From Pseudomonadota bacterium (GTDB taxonomy: Bacteria; Desulfobacterota; Desulfobulbia; Desulfobulbales; SURF-16): a stretch of 38,292 nucleotides of DNA. The position numbers and the translations under genes are program-made. Location: positions 1-38,292 of the forward strand of contig JAHIVT010000163.1 in NCBI GenBank assembly GCA_018816555.1, read 5' to 3'. The notes beneath the pieces are model-generated. The model had not been told where the DNA came from, made no database searches, and worked only from the letters and a program-made list of their open reading frames with translations. Positions 30,949-38,292 of the stretch are shown piece by piece. Within the stretch, counting starts at the first letter, position 1. Each line of letters starts with the position of its first letter.

Positions 30949-31488
30949 ATGAACACAATTCACCAACACAAACCGGGCGCACTAATAATTTTTCTGGTAC
31001 TCACTTTCTTTGCCGTCCCGGCCATGGCCGGGTCACATGCCCAGGACAACCGGCACGGCGAAGACTTCGGCAGGCACGAGGAGCACAGGGATCACCAATC
31101 ATTGTCTGGCCTGTGGCAGAATCCTGAAATTGCTGAAAAGCTGGGGTTATCGGACAAACAGATTACGGAGCTGAAAAATGCGGATTTCACCTTTCGCAAA
31201 CAACAGCTGGAATTAAAAGCCCAGCTTAACATGCTGCACCTGGAAATGGAAAAGGCATTCTCCGAGCAAAAATTAAATGAAACCGCCGTGCGTGAACTGG
31301 CCGGAAAAATGGCTGACGTGCAGGGGAAAATGTTCGTTCAGAATATTGAATCACGATTGGCGGCAACCAAGTATCTCACCGAGGAACAGCTCATAAAATT
31401 CCAGGCAGACTTCCCGCGACATCATGGGGGCAAGCCCCAGGACCAACAGCATGATATGGCACATCACGGCAACGAAAAAAGCCGATAA
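30949..31488 (+). CDS. CpxP/Spy/ZraP-like periplasmic stress protein
   Basis: A 179-residue protein. The signal peptide covers about 1-28 (LIIFLVLTFFAVPAMA-G). Residues 30-52 are His-rich (QDNRHGEDFGRHEEHRDHQS), and the tail is also His-rich (PRHHGGKPQDQQHDMAHHGN). The core is helical with two LTxxQ-type sites, LGLSDKQITEL and YLTEEQLIKF, as in the CpxP/Spy family, which are chaperones or metal-binding dampers of the CpxA or ZraS kinases. AAGGAGG 8 bases before the ATG is strong. It is divergent from the CpxR-like gene and next to a CpxR box, so it is probably under CpxR control. Confidence 0.8.
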   Translation: MNTIHQHKPGALIIFLVLTFFAVPAMAGSHAQDNRHGEDFGRHEEHRDHQSLSGLWQNPEIAEKLGLSDKQITELKNADFTFRKQQLELKAQLNMLHLEMEKAFSEQKLNETAVRELAGKMADVQGKMFVQNIESRLAATKYLTEEQLIKFQADFPRHHGGKPQDQQHDMAHHGNEKSR

Positions 31489-31514
31489 ATAAGAGAGGTT
31501 ACATCCCCTCTAAT

Positions 31515-31538
31515 CCCGGCGCATAGCCATGCGCCGGG
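31515..31538 (+). other. Intercistronic hairpin
   Basis: CCCGGCGCAT and ATGCGCCGGG form a perfect 10-bp stem with loop AGCC between the chaperone and cytochrome genes. No T-tract follows, so it more likely protects or processes the transcript than stops it. Confidence 0.5.
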
Positions 31539-31558
31539 CAACAAAAGGAGAATTTACT

Positions 31559-32113
31559 ATGAACAGGATGCAGAAGAGCGGTTTCGTATTACTCTTTTTC
31601 TCCCTCATGTCCCAATCCGGCTGGAATTCCTGCCTGGCTGATGATAATTCCCATCATGATACGCACCGCAAACACACGGAAAAGGAAAGCAAACATCATC
31701 TCCCCCCTGTTGCCAACCCCATTTATCAAGAAAGCTGCGGGGCCTGCCATTTCGCCTATCAACCGCAATTGCTGCCTGCGGCCTCCTGGCAGGCAATCCT
31801 CGACAACCAGACTGATCATTTCGGCGAGTCGCTGGAACTTAACTCAAACGCCCGCTCAGCCATTGCCGCCTATCTGCAGGCAAACAGCGCGGACAAATCC
31901 GGGGCCAAACGGGCGGTCAAGATCATGCGCAGCCTGGGAAACGGGGTGCCGCAGCGCATTACCGATATCCCATATATCAGGGAAAAACATCACGAAATCT
32001 CGGCACAGGTCTTCGCCCGCCCAGCCATCGCTTCCCCGGCAAATTGCCCGGCATGCCATACGACAGCCGAACAGGGGCTCTATGACGATGACTCGGTGAT
32101 GATCCCACAATAG
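31559..32113 (+). CDS. Diheme cytochrome c (DHC family), His-rich amino end
   Basis: A 184-residue secreted cytochrome. The signal peptide covers about 1-28. Residues 31-47 are His-rich (SHHDTHRKHTEKESKHH). Heme sites are C60-x2-C63-H64 (CGACH) and C163-x2-C166-H167 (CPACH). Between them the blocks SWQAILDNQTDHFGESLEL and ITDIPYIREKHHEI, and the ending AEQGLYDDDSVMIP, are characteristic of the DHC family of small electron carriers. The ATG has GGAG upstream. It is the second gene of the chaperone operon; the His-rich segments shared with its neighbour and with the sensor suggest a metal-linked role. Confidence 0.85.
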   Translation: MNRMQKSGFVLLFFSLMSQSGWNSCLADDNSHHDTHRKHTEKESKHHLPPVANPIYQESCGACHFAYQPQLLPAASWQAILDNQTDHFGESLELNSNARSAIAAYLQANSADKSGAKRAVKIMRSLGNGVPQRITDIPYIREKHHEISAQVFARPAIASPANCPACHTTAEQGLYDDDSVMIPQ

Positions 32114-32184
32114 CGAGGTTTGCCGCAACGGCAGGCAGTCACATTTCCGGGCAGCGGTGATATGACCGGTTGGGCCATGCACCC

Positions 32185-32970
32185 TTATGTCAATTTCTGC
32201 CAGCCGATCCTGTAAAAAATAACATAGAGCACCGGCACCATGATCAACGTCAGACCGGTGGCAAAGGTAAGCCCGCCCATGATGGTCACCGCCATTCCCT
32301 GAAAGAAGGGATCGATGACCAGGGGAATCATGCCGAGAACCGTAGTCATGGCAGCCATGCACACCGGCCGCAGACGACTGATCGCGGCGTCCATCACGGC
32401 GCGCAGCGGCTCCTTCCCTTCCCCCAGTTGAATATTGACCTCGTCGATCAGGACAATGGCATTTTTTATCAACATACCGGTCAGACTGAGCAATCCTAAA
32501 AGCGACATGAAGCCAAAGGGCGCCCCGAAGGAAAGCAGGCCCAACGTCACCCCGATGATGGCAAAGGGCACGGTGAGCAGAATGATAGTCGGCTGCCGCA
32601 GGTTATTGAACAGCATGATGATGATGAGTATCATGGCAATTGTCGGTGGCATCATGTTGTCCTTGATACCCTTCTGGGCCTTGGCGGAATTCTCTTTCTC
32701 CGCTCCCCAGTGCATTTCATAGCCAGGCGGCAGAGGGATTGCTTCGATCTCTTTTTCAACCCCCTGTTGCAGGTCGCAGGCCAGGCCGCCGAACTCGATA
32801 TTGCCCCTTACCCTGATAGTGCGTTTCCGGTTTTCCCGCATGATGAGGGAATTCTCCCACTTCGTTTCAAATCCGGAAACCACCTGGGTGATGGGTATGG
32901 TCTTGCGCAGGGCCGGGCTCCAGATTTGCACATCCTGCAGGTTCATTTTCTCAATTGATTTATTTTTCAG
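32185..32970 (-). pseudogene. RND efflux permease, 3' remnant (CusA/AcrB superfamily)
   Basis: About 260 residues match only the carboxyl quarter of an RND permease (normally about 1040). It starts in the periplasmic part (VQIWSPALRKTIPITQVVSG, MHWGAEKENSAKAQKG) and continues through the last membrane helices (LLTVPFAIIGVTLGLLSFGA, SLTGMLIKNAIVLIDEVNIQ, RLRPVCMAAMTTVLGMIPLV). The frame continues upstream of the ATG at 32946 to about 32970, then meets a stop near 32985. The proton-relay helix and drug-binding regions are missing, so the product cannot be a working pump. No membrane-fusion or outer-membrane partner gene is nearby. A translated fragment is possible but it is best seen as a decayed gene. 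Confidence 0.8.
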
Positions 32971-32996
32971 CTCACCAAATAACGTTTTTTACAAAT

Positions 32997-33476
32997 TTAT
33001 TGCCCCACAGTTTCCTCGATGACCTGTCCCTCAGTCAGAAAGGAAATTCCCTGCTGGGACTTGCTGCCGATCATGACACCCTGAATCACCGGCGGACTCA
33101 CCTTGTTGGCGGAGCGCCACTTCACCACAAAACTGGCTCCCGACCCTCCCCGCTTGTCCGACTCCTGCACCACATAACGGGTGGCGGCCATGGGAGCCAG
33201 TGACACCTCTTTGTCGATGTACTTCTGTATCAGTTTCCCTTCCGTATTGAAATAATCAGCACTCTCCACCACGATACTATTTTCCATGTCAGTATTGCGA
33301 ATGCTCAGTGTAACCGCCAGATCAAAAGTTTTTTCCCGGTCGCCGGTATAGATATGGGAATAGATTGGGACATAGACGGTCTGTCTGCTGTACTGTTCGG
33401 CCGCCTGCAGAGGAGAACAGAGGCACTCGGCAGCAAAAAGCAATCCCATCAATATGGCATTTAATGTGGTTCTCAT
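32997..33476 (-). CDS. DUF3124-family secreted protein
   Basis: A 159-residue protein with a signal peptide (RTTLNAILMGLLFAAECLCS, cleavage after about residue 25). The mature part matches DUF3124 along its length: QTVYVPIYSHIYTGDREKTF, LAVTLSIRNTDMENSIVVES, YVVQESDKRGGSGASFVVKW, VMIGSKSQQGISFLTEGQVI. The family has no known function and occurs in the envelopes of several anaerobes and cyanobacteria. AGGAGATCGC gives a ribosome site. It is upstream of the RND remnant, in the same direction, possibly a neighbour by deletion rather than by function. Confidence 0.8.
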   Translation of the reverse strand: MRTTLNAILMGLLFAAECLCSPLQAAEQYSRQTVYVPIYSHIYTGDREKTFDLAVTLSIRNTDMENSIVVESADYFNTEGKLIQKYIDKEVSLAPMAATRYVVQESDKRGGSGASFVVKWRSANKVSPPVIQGVMIGSKSQQGISFLTEGQVIEETVGQ

Positions 33477-33552
33477 TGCGATCTCCTATTGTTCAAAGCA
33501 AGTGACTTGGGCTGCTTTTGCGCAGGTACCGTTCACCGCTGGGTTAAAGTGC

Positions 33553-34023
33553 CTACACACTTATTAACTTACTCCCCATTTCCTTTGACGCGAGTGCCAA
33601 ACTAAATATCTGTCCAAGAATGGCTCTCACTCCTTCAGCCGCGGCCTTCTCTGTCCCAGTTGCGAGGACGCGTTTAATTTTCTCGATGATTGGCTCTTTC
33701 GGTTCAGTGGTCTGAAGTGAGGTCGGGACATAACCCAAGACTGTAAGACCCTTCATAGTGAGTCGTGCGTTAAAAAATTCTCTGGTTTGGTTTGGATTTT
33801 CATATCGAAGGAACCCCTCCTCGGCCAACCAAAGTACCACGTCATAGGCTACCGCACCAAAATCCCAAATTTGATCATCCCAAGATTCGTCCTTCGGAAC
33901 TGCCTCGTGCCCGACATTCATCGGTTCGATGTCGATACCGGAGGGGAATGATTCATAGAGTTTCGCGAAAAGCACTAACGCGATGAGGTTGAATCGCTGG
34001 ATATTTTGTGGAATGTCACTCAT
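33553..34023 (-). CDS. Hypothetical protein
   Basis: A 156-residue protein, family not recognised. Residues 1-105 look like a compact alpha/beta or helical domain with hydrophobic helices (FNLIALVLFAKLYESF, AVAYDVVLWLAEEGFLRYEN, ARLTMKGLTVLGYVP), resembling small winged-helix-like or effector-associated modules. The end has an amphipathic helix (EKAAAEGVRAILGQIFSLAL). GAGG lies about 10 bases before the ATG. GC content is lower than that of the flanking transporters, so it may be acquired. No function is proposed. Confidence 0.55.
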   Translation of the reverse strand: MSDIPQNIQRFNLIALVLFAKLYESFPSGIDIEPMNVGHEAVPKDESWDDQIWDFGAVAYDVVLWLAEEGFLRYENPNQTREFFNARLTMKGLTVLGYVPTSLQTTEPKEPIIEKIKRVLATGTEKAAAEGVRAILGQIFSLALASKEMGSKLISV

Positions 34024-34065
34024 AGTTCGGTCCTCTGCACGCTCTAGCTGGTTAATTACTTACGT

Positions 34066-35658
34066 TTATTTTGCACCAAGCAGCAGATTTTCATCCACAT
34101 GTTTGGCAAAACCAGTCCCGGCCTCGGCATAAAAATTAAAGGCCGCATGCACCCCGGCAGCCTTCAGTTCGTTCACCTCATCCTCGAACATGGCAACTGC
34201 CGCCACTTTTCCCTGAAATTCCCCAAGCTGCAGCTGTCTGACGGCAAAGAGATTTGCCTTATGGTTGGGCATGGCCAGGATGACAGCGGAAAATTTCTGT
34301 TTCCTTTTATGCGTCCTGATCCGCTCCCAGAAATCCGGGTCAGTGGCATCGCCTGAAATGACATTACGACCGGCCGACCGATGCCTGGCCACGTTTTTTT
34401 CATTGAAATCGAGGCCGACCACGGTATCCCCATGCCGCTCCCGCAGATAATCATAGGCGCTGGTGCCGATCTTCCCCATGCCGAACACCGCCAGGGTTAC
34501 CGGGCCAGGATCCATAAGCTGGTCGTCGGGATGCCTCTCCTCGGTCTCAAAGACCACCAGCCGATCATGCAGTTTCTGATAGATGCTGTTTGCCGCCGTA
34601 TTAAGCGGCGCCGCCAGTACAAAGCTCAAGGAAAGAGCCATGGCAACGATTATGAGCCACTCGCTGCCAATCCAGTTGTTTTCCACGCCCACCGCACAGA
34701 CAATGAGCCCGAACTCGCTGTAATTCGACAGGTTGAGCGCGGTCAGCAGCCCTGATCGGGCCCTCAGCTTAAAACGGGTGAGAAGCAGAAAAAAAAGAGC
34801 CGATTTCAAGGGGATCAAGACTGTCAGCAGGAAGGCAACCCCCATGGCCTGCCAGCTCGGCGAACCGGAGAGACCGATACTCAGAAAAAAGCAGACCAGG
34901 TATATTTCCTTGAAACCGAAAAGACTTTTGGCCACCTCTTTCGATTTCGGATGGGCGGCCATCAGCATCCCTATGACCAGGGCGCCGAGATCCGCCTTCA
35001 GAGAAACAGACTCAAAACTTGCGGCGCCGACCACCAGGGCCAGGAAAAAGCCGAACAAAATGGTGAGTTCACCATGGCCGCAACGATCCATGATTTTAAA
35101 AAGAAGCGGCCGGATGGCAAAGAGAGCGGCGAGCACCGCTATGGCCCAGGGCGAGGGAATCTTGCCGGTGGAGGCGGTGAGAAAGATAACGGCCAGCACG
35201 TCCTGCATGATGAGGATGCCGATGGCCACCCGGCCGTGCAGGGAGGACATCTCGCCCTTTGCTTCAAGGACTTTCACGGCAAAAACCGTACTGGAAAAAC
35301 TCAGGGAAAAGGCGATAAGCAGGCAGAGTTTCAGATCAAGGCCGCCAAACAAACCGAACCCCAAGGCCCCCAGCCCGTAGATAAAACCGCCGAAAACCGC
35401 AACGGTGACCAGCATATGCAGCGAGGTGCCTGCCCATATTTCCGGCTTGAGCAGGATTTTCACATCAAGCTTGAGGCCGATGGTAAAAAGCAGCAGTGTC
35501 ACACCGAGATCGGCAAGAATCTGCAGCACATCACCGCCAACGGCACCCATGCTTCTCAGGACAAAACCTGCGGCCAGAAAACCGACCAGAGGCGGCAGCC
35601 CAATCTGCCGAGCAGCGAAACCGAAGAGAAACGCTATGGTAATCCACACCGGATCCAT
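34066..35658 (-). CDS. KefB-type CPA2 cation:proton antiporter with NAD-binding (RCK) domain
   Basis: A 530-residue protein. Residues 1-365 form about 12 membrane helices of the Na+/H+ exchanger fold, with LPPLVGFLAAGFVLRSMGAV, IALGVTLLLFTIGLKLDVKI-like and LSLSFSSTVFAVKVLEAKGE segments typical of CPA2. Residues 390-505 form an RCK/TrkA-N domain with GMGKIGTSAYDYLRERHGD, the acidic nucleotide-binding residue in VVGLDFNEKN, and GDATDPDFWERI. It should exchange K+ or Na+ for protons, gated by nucleotide or ligand. AAAGGAG precedes the ATG. The gene is 18 bases downstream of the NhaA remnant. Confidence 0.85.
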   Translation of the reverse strand: MDPVWITIAFLFGFAARQIGLPPLVGFLAAGFVLRSMGAVGGDVLQILADLGVTLLLFTIGLKLDVKILLKPEIWAGTSLHMLVTVAVFGGFIYGLGALGFGLFGGLDLKLCLLIAFSLSFSSTVFAVKVLEAKGEMSSLHGRVAIGILIMQDVLAVIFLTASTGKIPSPWAIAVLAALFAIRPLLFKIMDRCGHGELTILFGFFLALVVGAASFESVSLKADLGALVIGMLMAAHPKSKEVAKSLFGFKEIYLVCFFLSIGLSGSPSWQAMGVAFLLTVLIPLKSALFFLLLTRFKLRARSGLLTALNLSNYSEFGLIVCAVGVENNWIGSEWLIIVAMALSLSFVLAAPLNTAANSIYQKLHDRLVVFETEERHPDDQLMDPGPVTLAVFGMGKIGTSAYDYLRERHGDTVVGLDFNEKNVARHRSAGRNVISGDATDPDFWERIRTHKRKQKFSAVILAMPNHKANLFAVRQLQLGEFQGKVAAVAMFEDEVNELKAAGVHAAFNFYAEAGTGFAKHVDENLLLGAK

Positions 35659-35676
35659 TTTTTCTCCTTTATTTCT

Positions 35677-36204
35677 CTATCTGCCGGCCTTGCCGGGCAG
35701 CAGCATGGAAAGCAATACCATGCCCACCACCGCGCTGAGCAGTGAGCCGCCCAACACGCCGACCTTGGCGGCATCGAGGATTTCGCCCTCCAGGGCCAGG
35801 CTGGAGATAAAAAGGGCCATGGTAAAACCGATGCCGGTGAGAAAAGAACCGCCAATGAGCACCGGCCAACTGACCCCTTCCGGCAGCCGGCCAAGCCCCA
35901 TTTTGACGGCAAGCCAGCTGAACAGAACCACGCCGAGAGGTTTGCCGAAAAAAAGCCCGCACACCACGGCAATGGCAACCGGATTGGAAAAATCGGACAT
36001 CTCAAAGGCCACCCCGGCATTGGCCAGGGCAAAGACCGGCATGATGGCAAAACCCATCCAGGGATGCAGCTCGGTTTCAAAACGCTCAAGCGGGGTGAGG
36101 CTCTTTCTGGTGGCGATCTCCATCTCGCGCAGCATGGAGTAACGCTGCTCATTGCTGGACCAGCCCCCGCTACTCAGAAAACCGATGGCATTTTCTTCTT
36201 TCAT
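35677..36204 (-). pseudogene. nhaA: NhaA Na+/H+ antiporter, 3' half only
   Basis: A 175-residue frame matches only the carboxyl half of NhaA (usual length about 390): ERFETELHPWMGFAIMPVFA, LANAGVAFEMSDFS, VVCGLFFGKPLGVVLFSWLA, GSFLTGIGFTMALFISSLAL. The amino half with the essential aspartates (D133, D163, D164 in E. coli NhaA) is missing. Only 40 bases separate its start from the EAL-protein gene, so the missing half has been deleted, not frameshifted. Its first 15 residues (KEENAIGFLSSGGWSS) do not look like NhaA and may come from the joined sequence. Probably non-functional, although the frame is open. Confidence 0.75.
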
Positions 36205-36243
36205 ATCTCTTTAAAGTATAATGAACGTCCGTCCGCAGGTACT

Positions 36244-37956
36244 TCAACCCTTATTGCCGGTCGGGATGGCAATTGTATTAAGCTTCCAGGCGCAGTTCTG
36301 CAGCCAGGCGTCAAATTCTTCTTCCGGCAACGGCCGGCTCACGTAATACCCCTGGATGAGGTCACAACCAAAGGCCCGCAGTTTATCGCTCACCTCTTTA
36401 TCCTCAACCCCTTCCGCCACCACAGTAATCCCCATACGCTTACCGATGACGATCATGCCGCGCACCATATTCTGGTTGAATTCGGAAGTCAGTAGATCAT
36501 GGAGGAAAATCTGATCAAGCTTGATGCTGCTGATCGGCAGGGTCTGCAGATAGCGGATAACGGAATAACCGGCACCCATATCATCAAGGGCTATGCTGAC
36601 TCCGCGATTTTTCAAGGAAGAGAGGACATCAACGGCAGTATCGAATTCAGTAATCAAGGTGCGCTCGGTAATTTCCACCTCAAGACTGCCGGGTAAAATG
36701 TCCGCCTCATCAATTATCCTGTTTAATTCTGCCATGAATCTGCTGCTCTGGATATTATGGGCCGTAAGATTTACCCCGAGCCGAAGTTGCAACCCTTGCC
36801 TCCGCAGCCGCTGCAGTTTGGCGACAACCGCTTTCACGGCAAAAAGCGAAAGCGGCTGCACCAGCCAGGTTTTTTCCGCTTCCGGGATAAACAGGTCCGG
36901 CCGCACCAGGCCATGTTCAGGATGATTCCAGCGCAACAGGGCTTCCGCTCCCTCGACAACCCCGGTCTGCACGTTGACCTTGGGCTGATAGTACAGGGCC
37001 AGTTCCTCATTTTTCAAGGCGTCTGACAGGGAACCAAGCAACGCCAGCGCCCGCCTGCGATCAACCTCATTGCCGCTGTTATAATGGACGCAGAGCTTGT
37101 TGAGGCTTTCCGCTTCATGGGCCGCGACACTTGCCTTCTGCAGTCCCTCATGAATCTCTGCTGCATCACTGGGCAACAAGGCAACGCCGCAGTGCATATT
37201 CACCGCCACCAGCACCCCTTCGACAACAAAAGGCTCCTGCAGCTGATAGAGAATCTGCTCGCAGTCGGTCACAAATTCTTCCAGGTCCAGGCTGCGGGCA
37301 ACAAAGGCAAAACTCGTGTTGTGTATCTTGTATACAGGCAACTGAAAACAATTCACCTGCTGAAGCCGTCCGGCAATCTGCAGACCAAGGTTGTCAGCGG
37401 CACGATAGGTGAGGGCATCCATGATTTGGGCAAAATTGGTGAAGGTGATCATGGCCAGGCAGACAGAGGCGTCGCGGTCGGCAAGCATTTCACCCACAGT
37501 CGTCTCCAGGGCCAGAAGGTTGGGAAGGCCCGTGAGACCATCGAAGTAGGCCTGTTTCTTAATCCGATCCAGGCGTCCATTCAGAATATGGGAGAGAATA
37601 CCGGTGAGAATACCGGACAACAGGAAGAAAAGGGTGCGAAAGAGCCAGTTCCCTGTTTTCTGCGCCACTTCACTGGGAACATAGAGGGGCATGAAGGGCC
37701 CCAACAGCAGACCGGCAATGAGCGCCGCCAGCAGCCCGCCGCGCACACGAAAAAAAGCCGCTGCCAGCAGGACGGGGATATACATGAGGTGCAACCAGGC
37801 AAAAGCGGTGCCGCCGGTGGCATAAACAAGCACGGTCACCAAGCCGATGAGCAGCGCAATAACGCTAACCATCAGCAGCGACTGTATGCCAACGGGCTTG
37901 CGCCACTTCTCAATAAGGTTGTCCCACTTGCTTTCAGCCGACACCAACAGCCTCAC
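36244..37956 (-). CDS. Membrane protein with degenerate GGDEF and intact EAL domains (c-di-GMP phosphodiesterase)
   Basis: A 570-residue protein. Residues 25-130 have about four membrane helices. Residues 135-300 are a GGDEF domain whose signature is replaced by HNTSF (YKIHNTSFAFVA), so it should not make c-di-GMP. Residues 315-555 are an EAL domain with EALLRWNHPEHG, LGVNLTAHNIQ, LEVEITERTLI, ALDDMGAGYS, IKLDQIFL, AEGVED and QGYYVSRPLP, which keep the metal and catalytic residues, so it should cleave c-di-GMP. The start is GTG 37956; the nearby ATG is out of frame. The ribosome site is weak. It is monocistronic on the minus strand. Confidence 0.85.
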   Translation of the reverse strand: MRLLVSAESKWDNLIEKWRKPVGIQSLLMVSVIALLIGLVTVLVYATGGTAFAWLHLMYIPVLLAAAFFRVRGGLLAALIAGLLLGPFMPLYVPSEVAQKTGNWLFRTLFFLLSGILTGILSHILNGRLDRIKKQAYFDGLTGLPNLLALETTVGEMLADRDASVCLAMITFTNFAQIMDALTYRAADNLGLQIAGRLQQVNCFQLPVYKIHNTSFAFVARSLDLEEFVTDCEQILYQLQEPFVVEGVLVAVNMHCGVALLPSDAAEIHEGLQKASVAAHEAESLNKLCVHYNSGNEVDRRRALALLGSLSDALKNEELALYYQPKVNVQTGVVEGAEALLRWNHPEHGLVRPDLFIPEAEKTWLVQPLSLFAVKAVVAKLQRLRRQGLQLRLGVNLTAHNIQSSRFMAELNRIIDEADILPGSLEVEITERTLITEFDTAVDVLSSLKNRGVSIALDDMGAGYSVIRYLQTLPISSIKLDQIFLHDLLTSEFNQNMVRGMIVIGKRMGITVVAEGVEDKEVSDKLRAFGCDLIQGYYVSRPLPEEEFDAWLQNCAWKLNTIAIPTGNKG

Positions 37957-38292
37957 ATCTCACGTTCTTCACTTATTCCAGAAGCCGGCTGGCAGTAAAC
38001 TGCCGGGAGGAATGCCGGCACGGACACAAAGTGTATCTTGATTTTAAGGAAAACTTGTTGCCTAAAAGCGAATCCCTAACCATCTATATTCCCATATCTA
38101 TTCCTACACCATATTCCCATGAAAATCTACCTTTAACCCTGAGTCAGAAAGCACTTTCCATTGATCTGCCGCCAGGCTTTTCCTTGATGGCGGGAATCAA
38201 AGTGCCCAGGATATTGAGGCCATAGTACACGACAGGCGGTAGAGCGGCAGAGGTTTGCCTCTCTTATCCTCTCTCTTCCAGATATTTGACCA
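37957..38292. other. Non-coding window end
   Basis: The last 336 bases hold no gene I can support. A short hairpin GGCAG-TAAA-CTGCC is at 37991-38004. On the minus strand a stop-bounded frame at about 38162-38270 could be the 3' end of a gene lying outside the window, but it is too short to name. Confidence 0.4.

Noticed and set aside
33540-34065. Integron cassette around the hypothetical gene at 33553-34023
   Set aside because: No complementary core pair or L boxes found at either end.
1-38292. CRISPR array, rRNA, tRNA
   Set aside because: No regularly spaced direct repeats and no recognisable rRNA or tRNA sequence were seen by eye; a computed scan was not possible.

Overview
The window is a bacterial chromosome segment with medium-high GC. 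Its gene content points to an anaerobic, sulfur- and formate-metabolising member of the Desulfobacterota, possibly Desulfobulbales. The evidence is a selenocysteine formate dehydrogenase linked to hydrogenase/AsrAB-type electron-transfer subunits, a polysulfide/thiosulfate-reductase-like molybdoenzyme next to TauE/SafE sulfite-exporter proteins and a periplasmic rhodanese, a diheme DHC cytochrome, and DUF3124, CGGC and DUF302 proteins. This lineage call is an inference from families, not from a marker gene.

Layout. 1-2.75 kb is accessory DNA. A RelE-like toxin tail, apparently cut by a REP-type doublet, is translationally coupled to an intact XRE antitoxin. Beside it lie two minus-strand genes arranged as integron gene cassettes with a well-formed attC site between them, and no integrase is visible. 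2.75-8.8 kb holds single genes separated by non-coding DNA: a repeat-containing FlaG-domain protein, a ferredoxin-nitroreductase, a CGGC protein behind a MerR-like promoter, an AlgE-type outer-membrane barrel, and a DUF302 protein. A dispersed CACAGAG-type palindromic repeat occurs several times. 8.9-16.2 kb is a minus-strand block: a DNPH1-like nucleotide hydrolase, a parvulin-like ORF and a GHL10 glycosidase-like protein that may be two halves of one gene, a sensor kinase, and a large secreted GH15 glucoamylase-type enzyme.

16.4-20.4 kb is a tight minus-strand operon for a selenocysteine formate dehydrogenase. The catalytic gene reads through an in-frame TGA with a bacterial SECIS hairpin just after it, and is followed by Fe-S and FAD/[2Fe-2S] subunits. 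20.9-28.4 kb is a sulfur-related region: a rhodanese, a 183-bp MITE-like element, a TauE/SafE carrier split into two half-genes, a cytoplasmic PsrA-like molybdoenzyme with a four-cluster PsrB-like partner, a terminator, then a porin behind a perfect dyad operator.

28.4-32.2 kb is an envelope/metal-stress module: a CpxRA-like two-component system with a His/Asp-rich sensor segment, divergent from a CpxP/Spy/ZraP-like chaperone and a His-rich diheme cytochrome, with a CpxR box between them. 32.2-38.0 kb carries two transporter remnants (3' ends of an RND pump and of NhaA), DUF3124, a hypothetical gene, a KefB-type antiporter and a membrane EAL protein with a degenerate GGDEF domain. No rRNA, tRNA or CRISPR was recognised.
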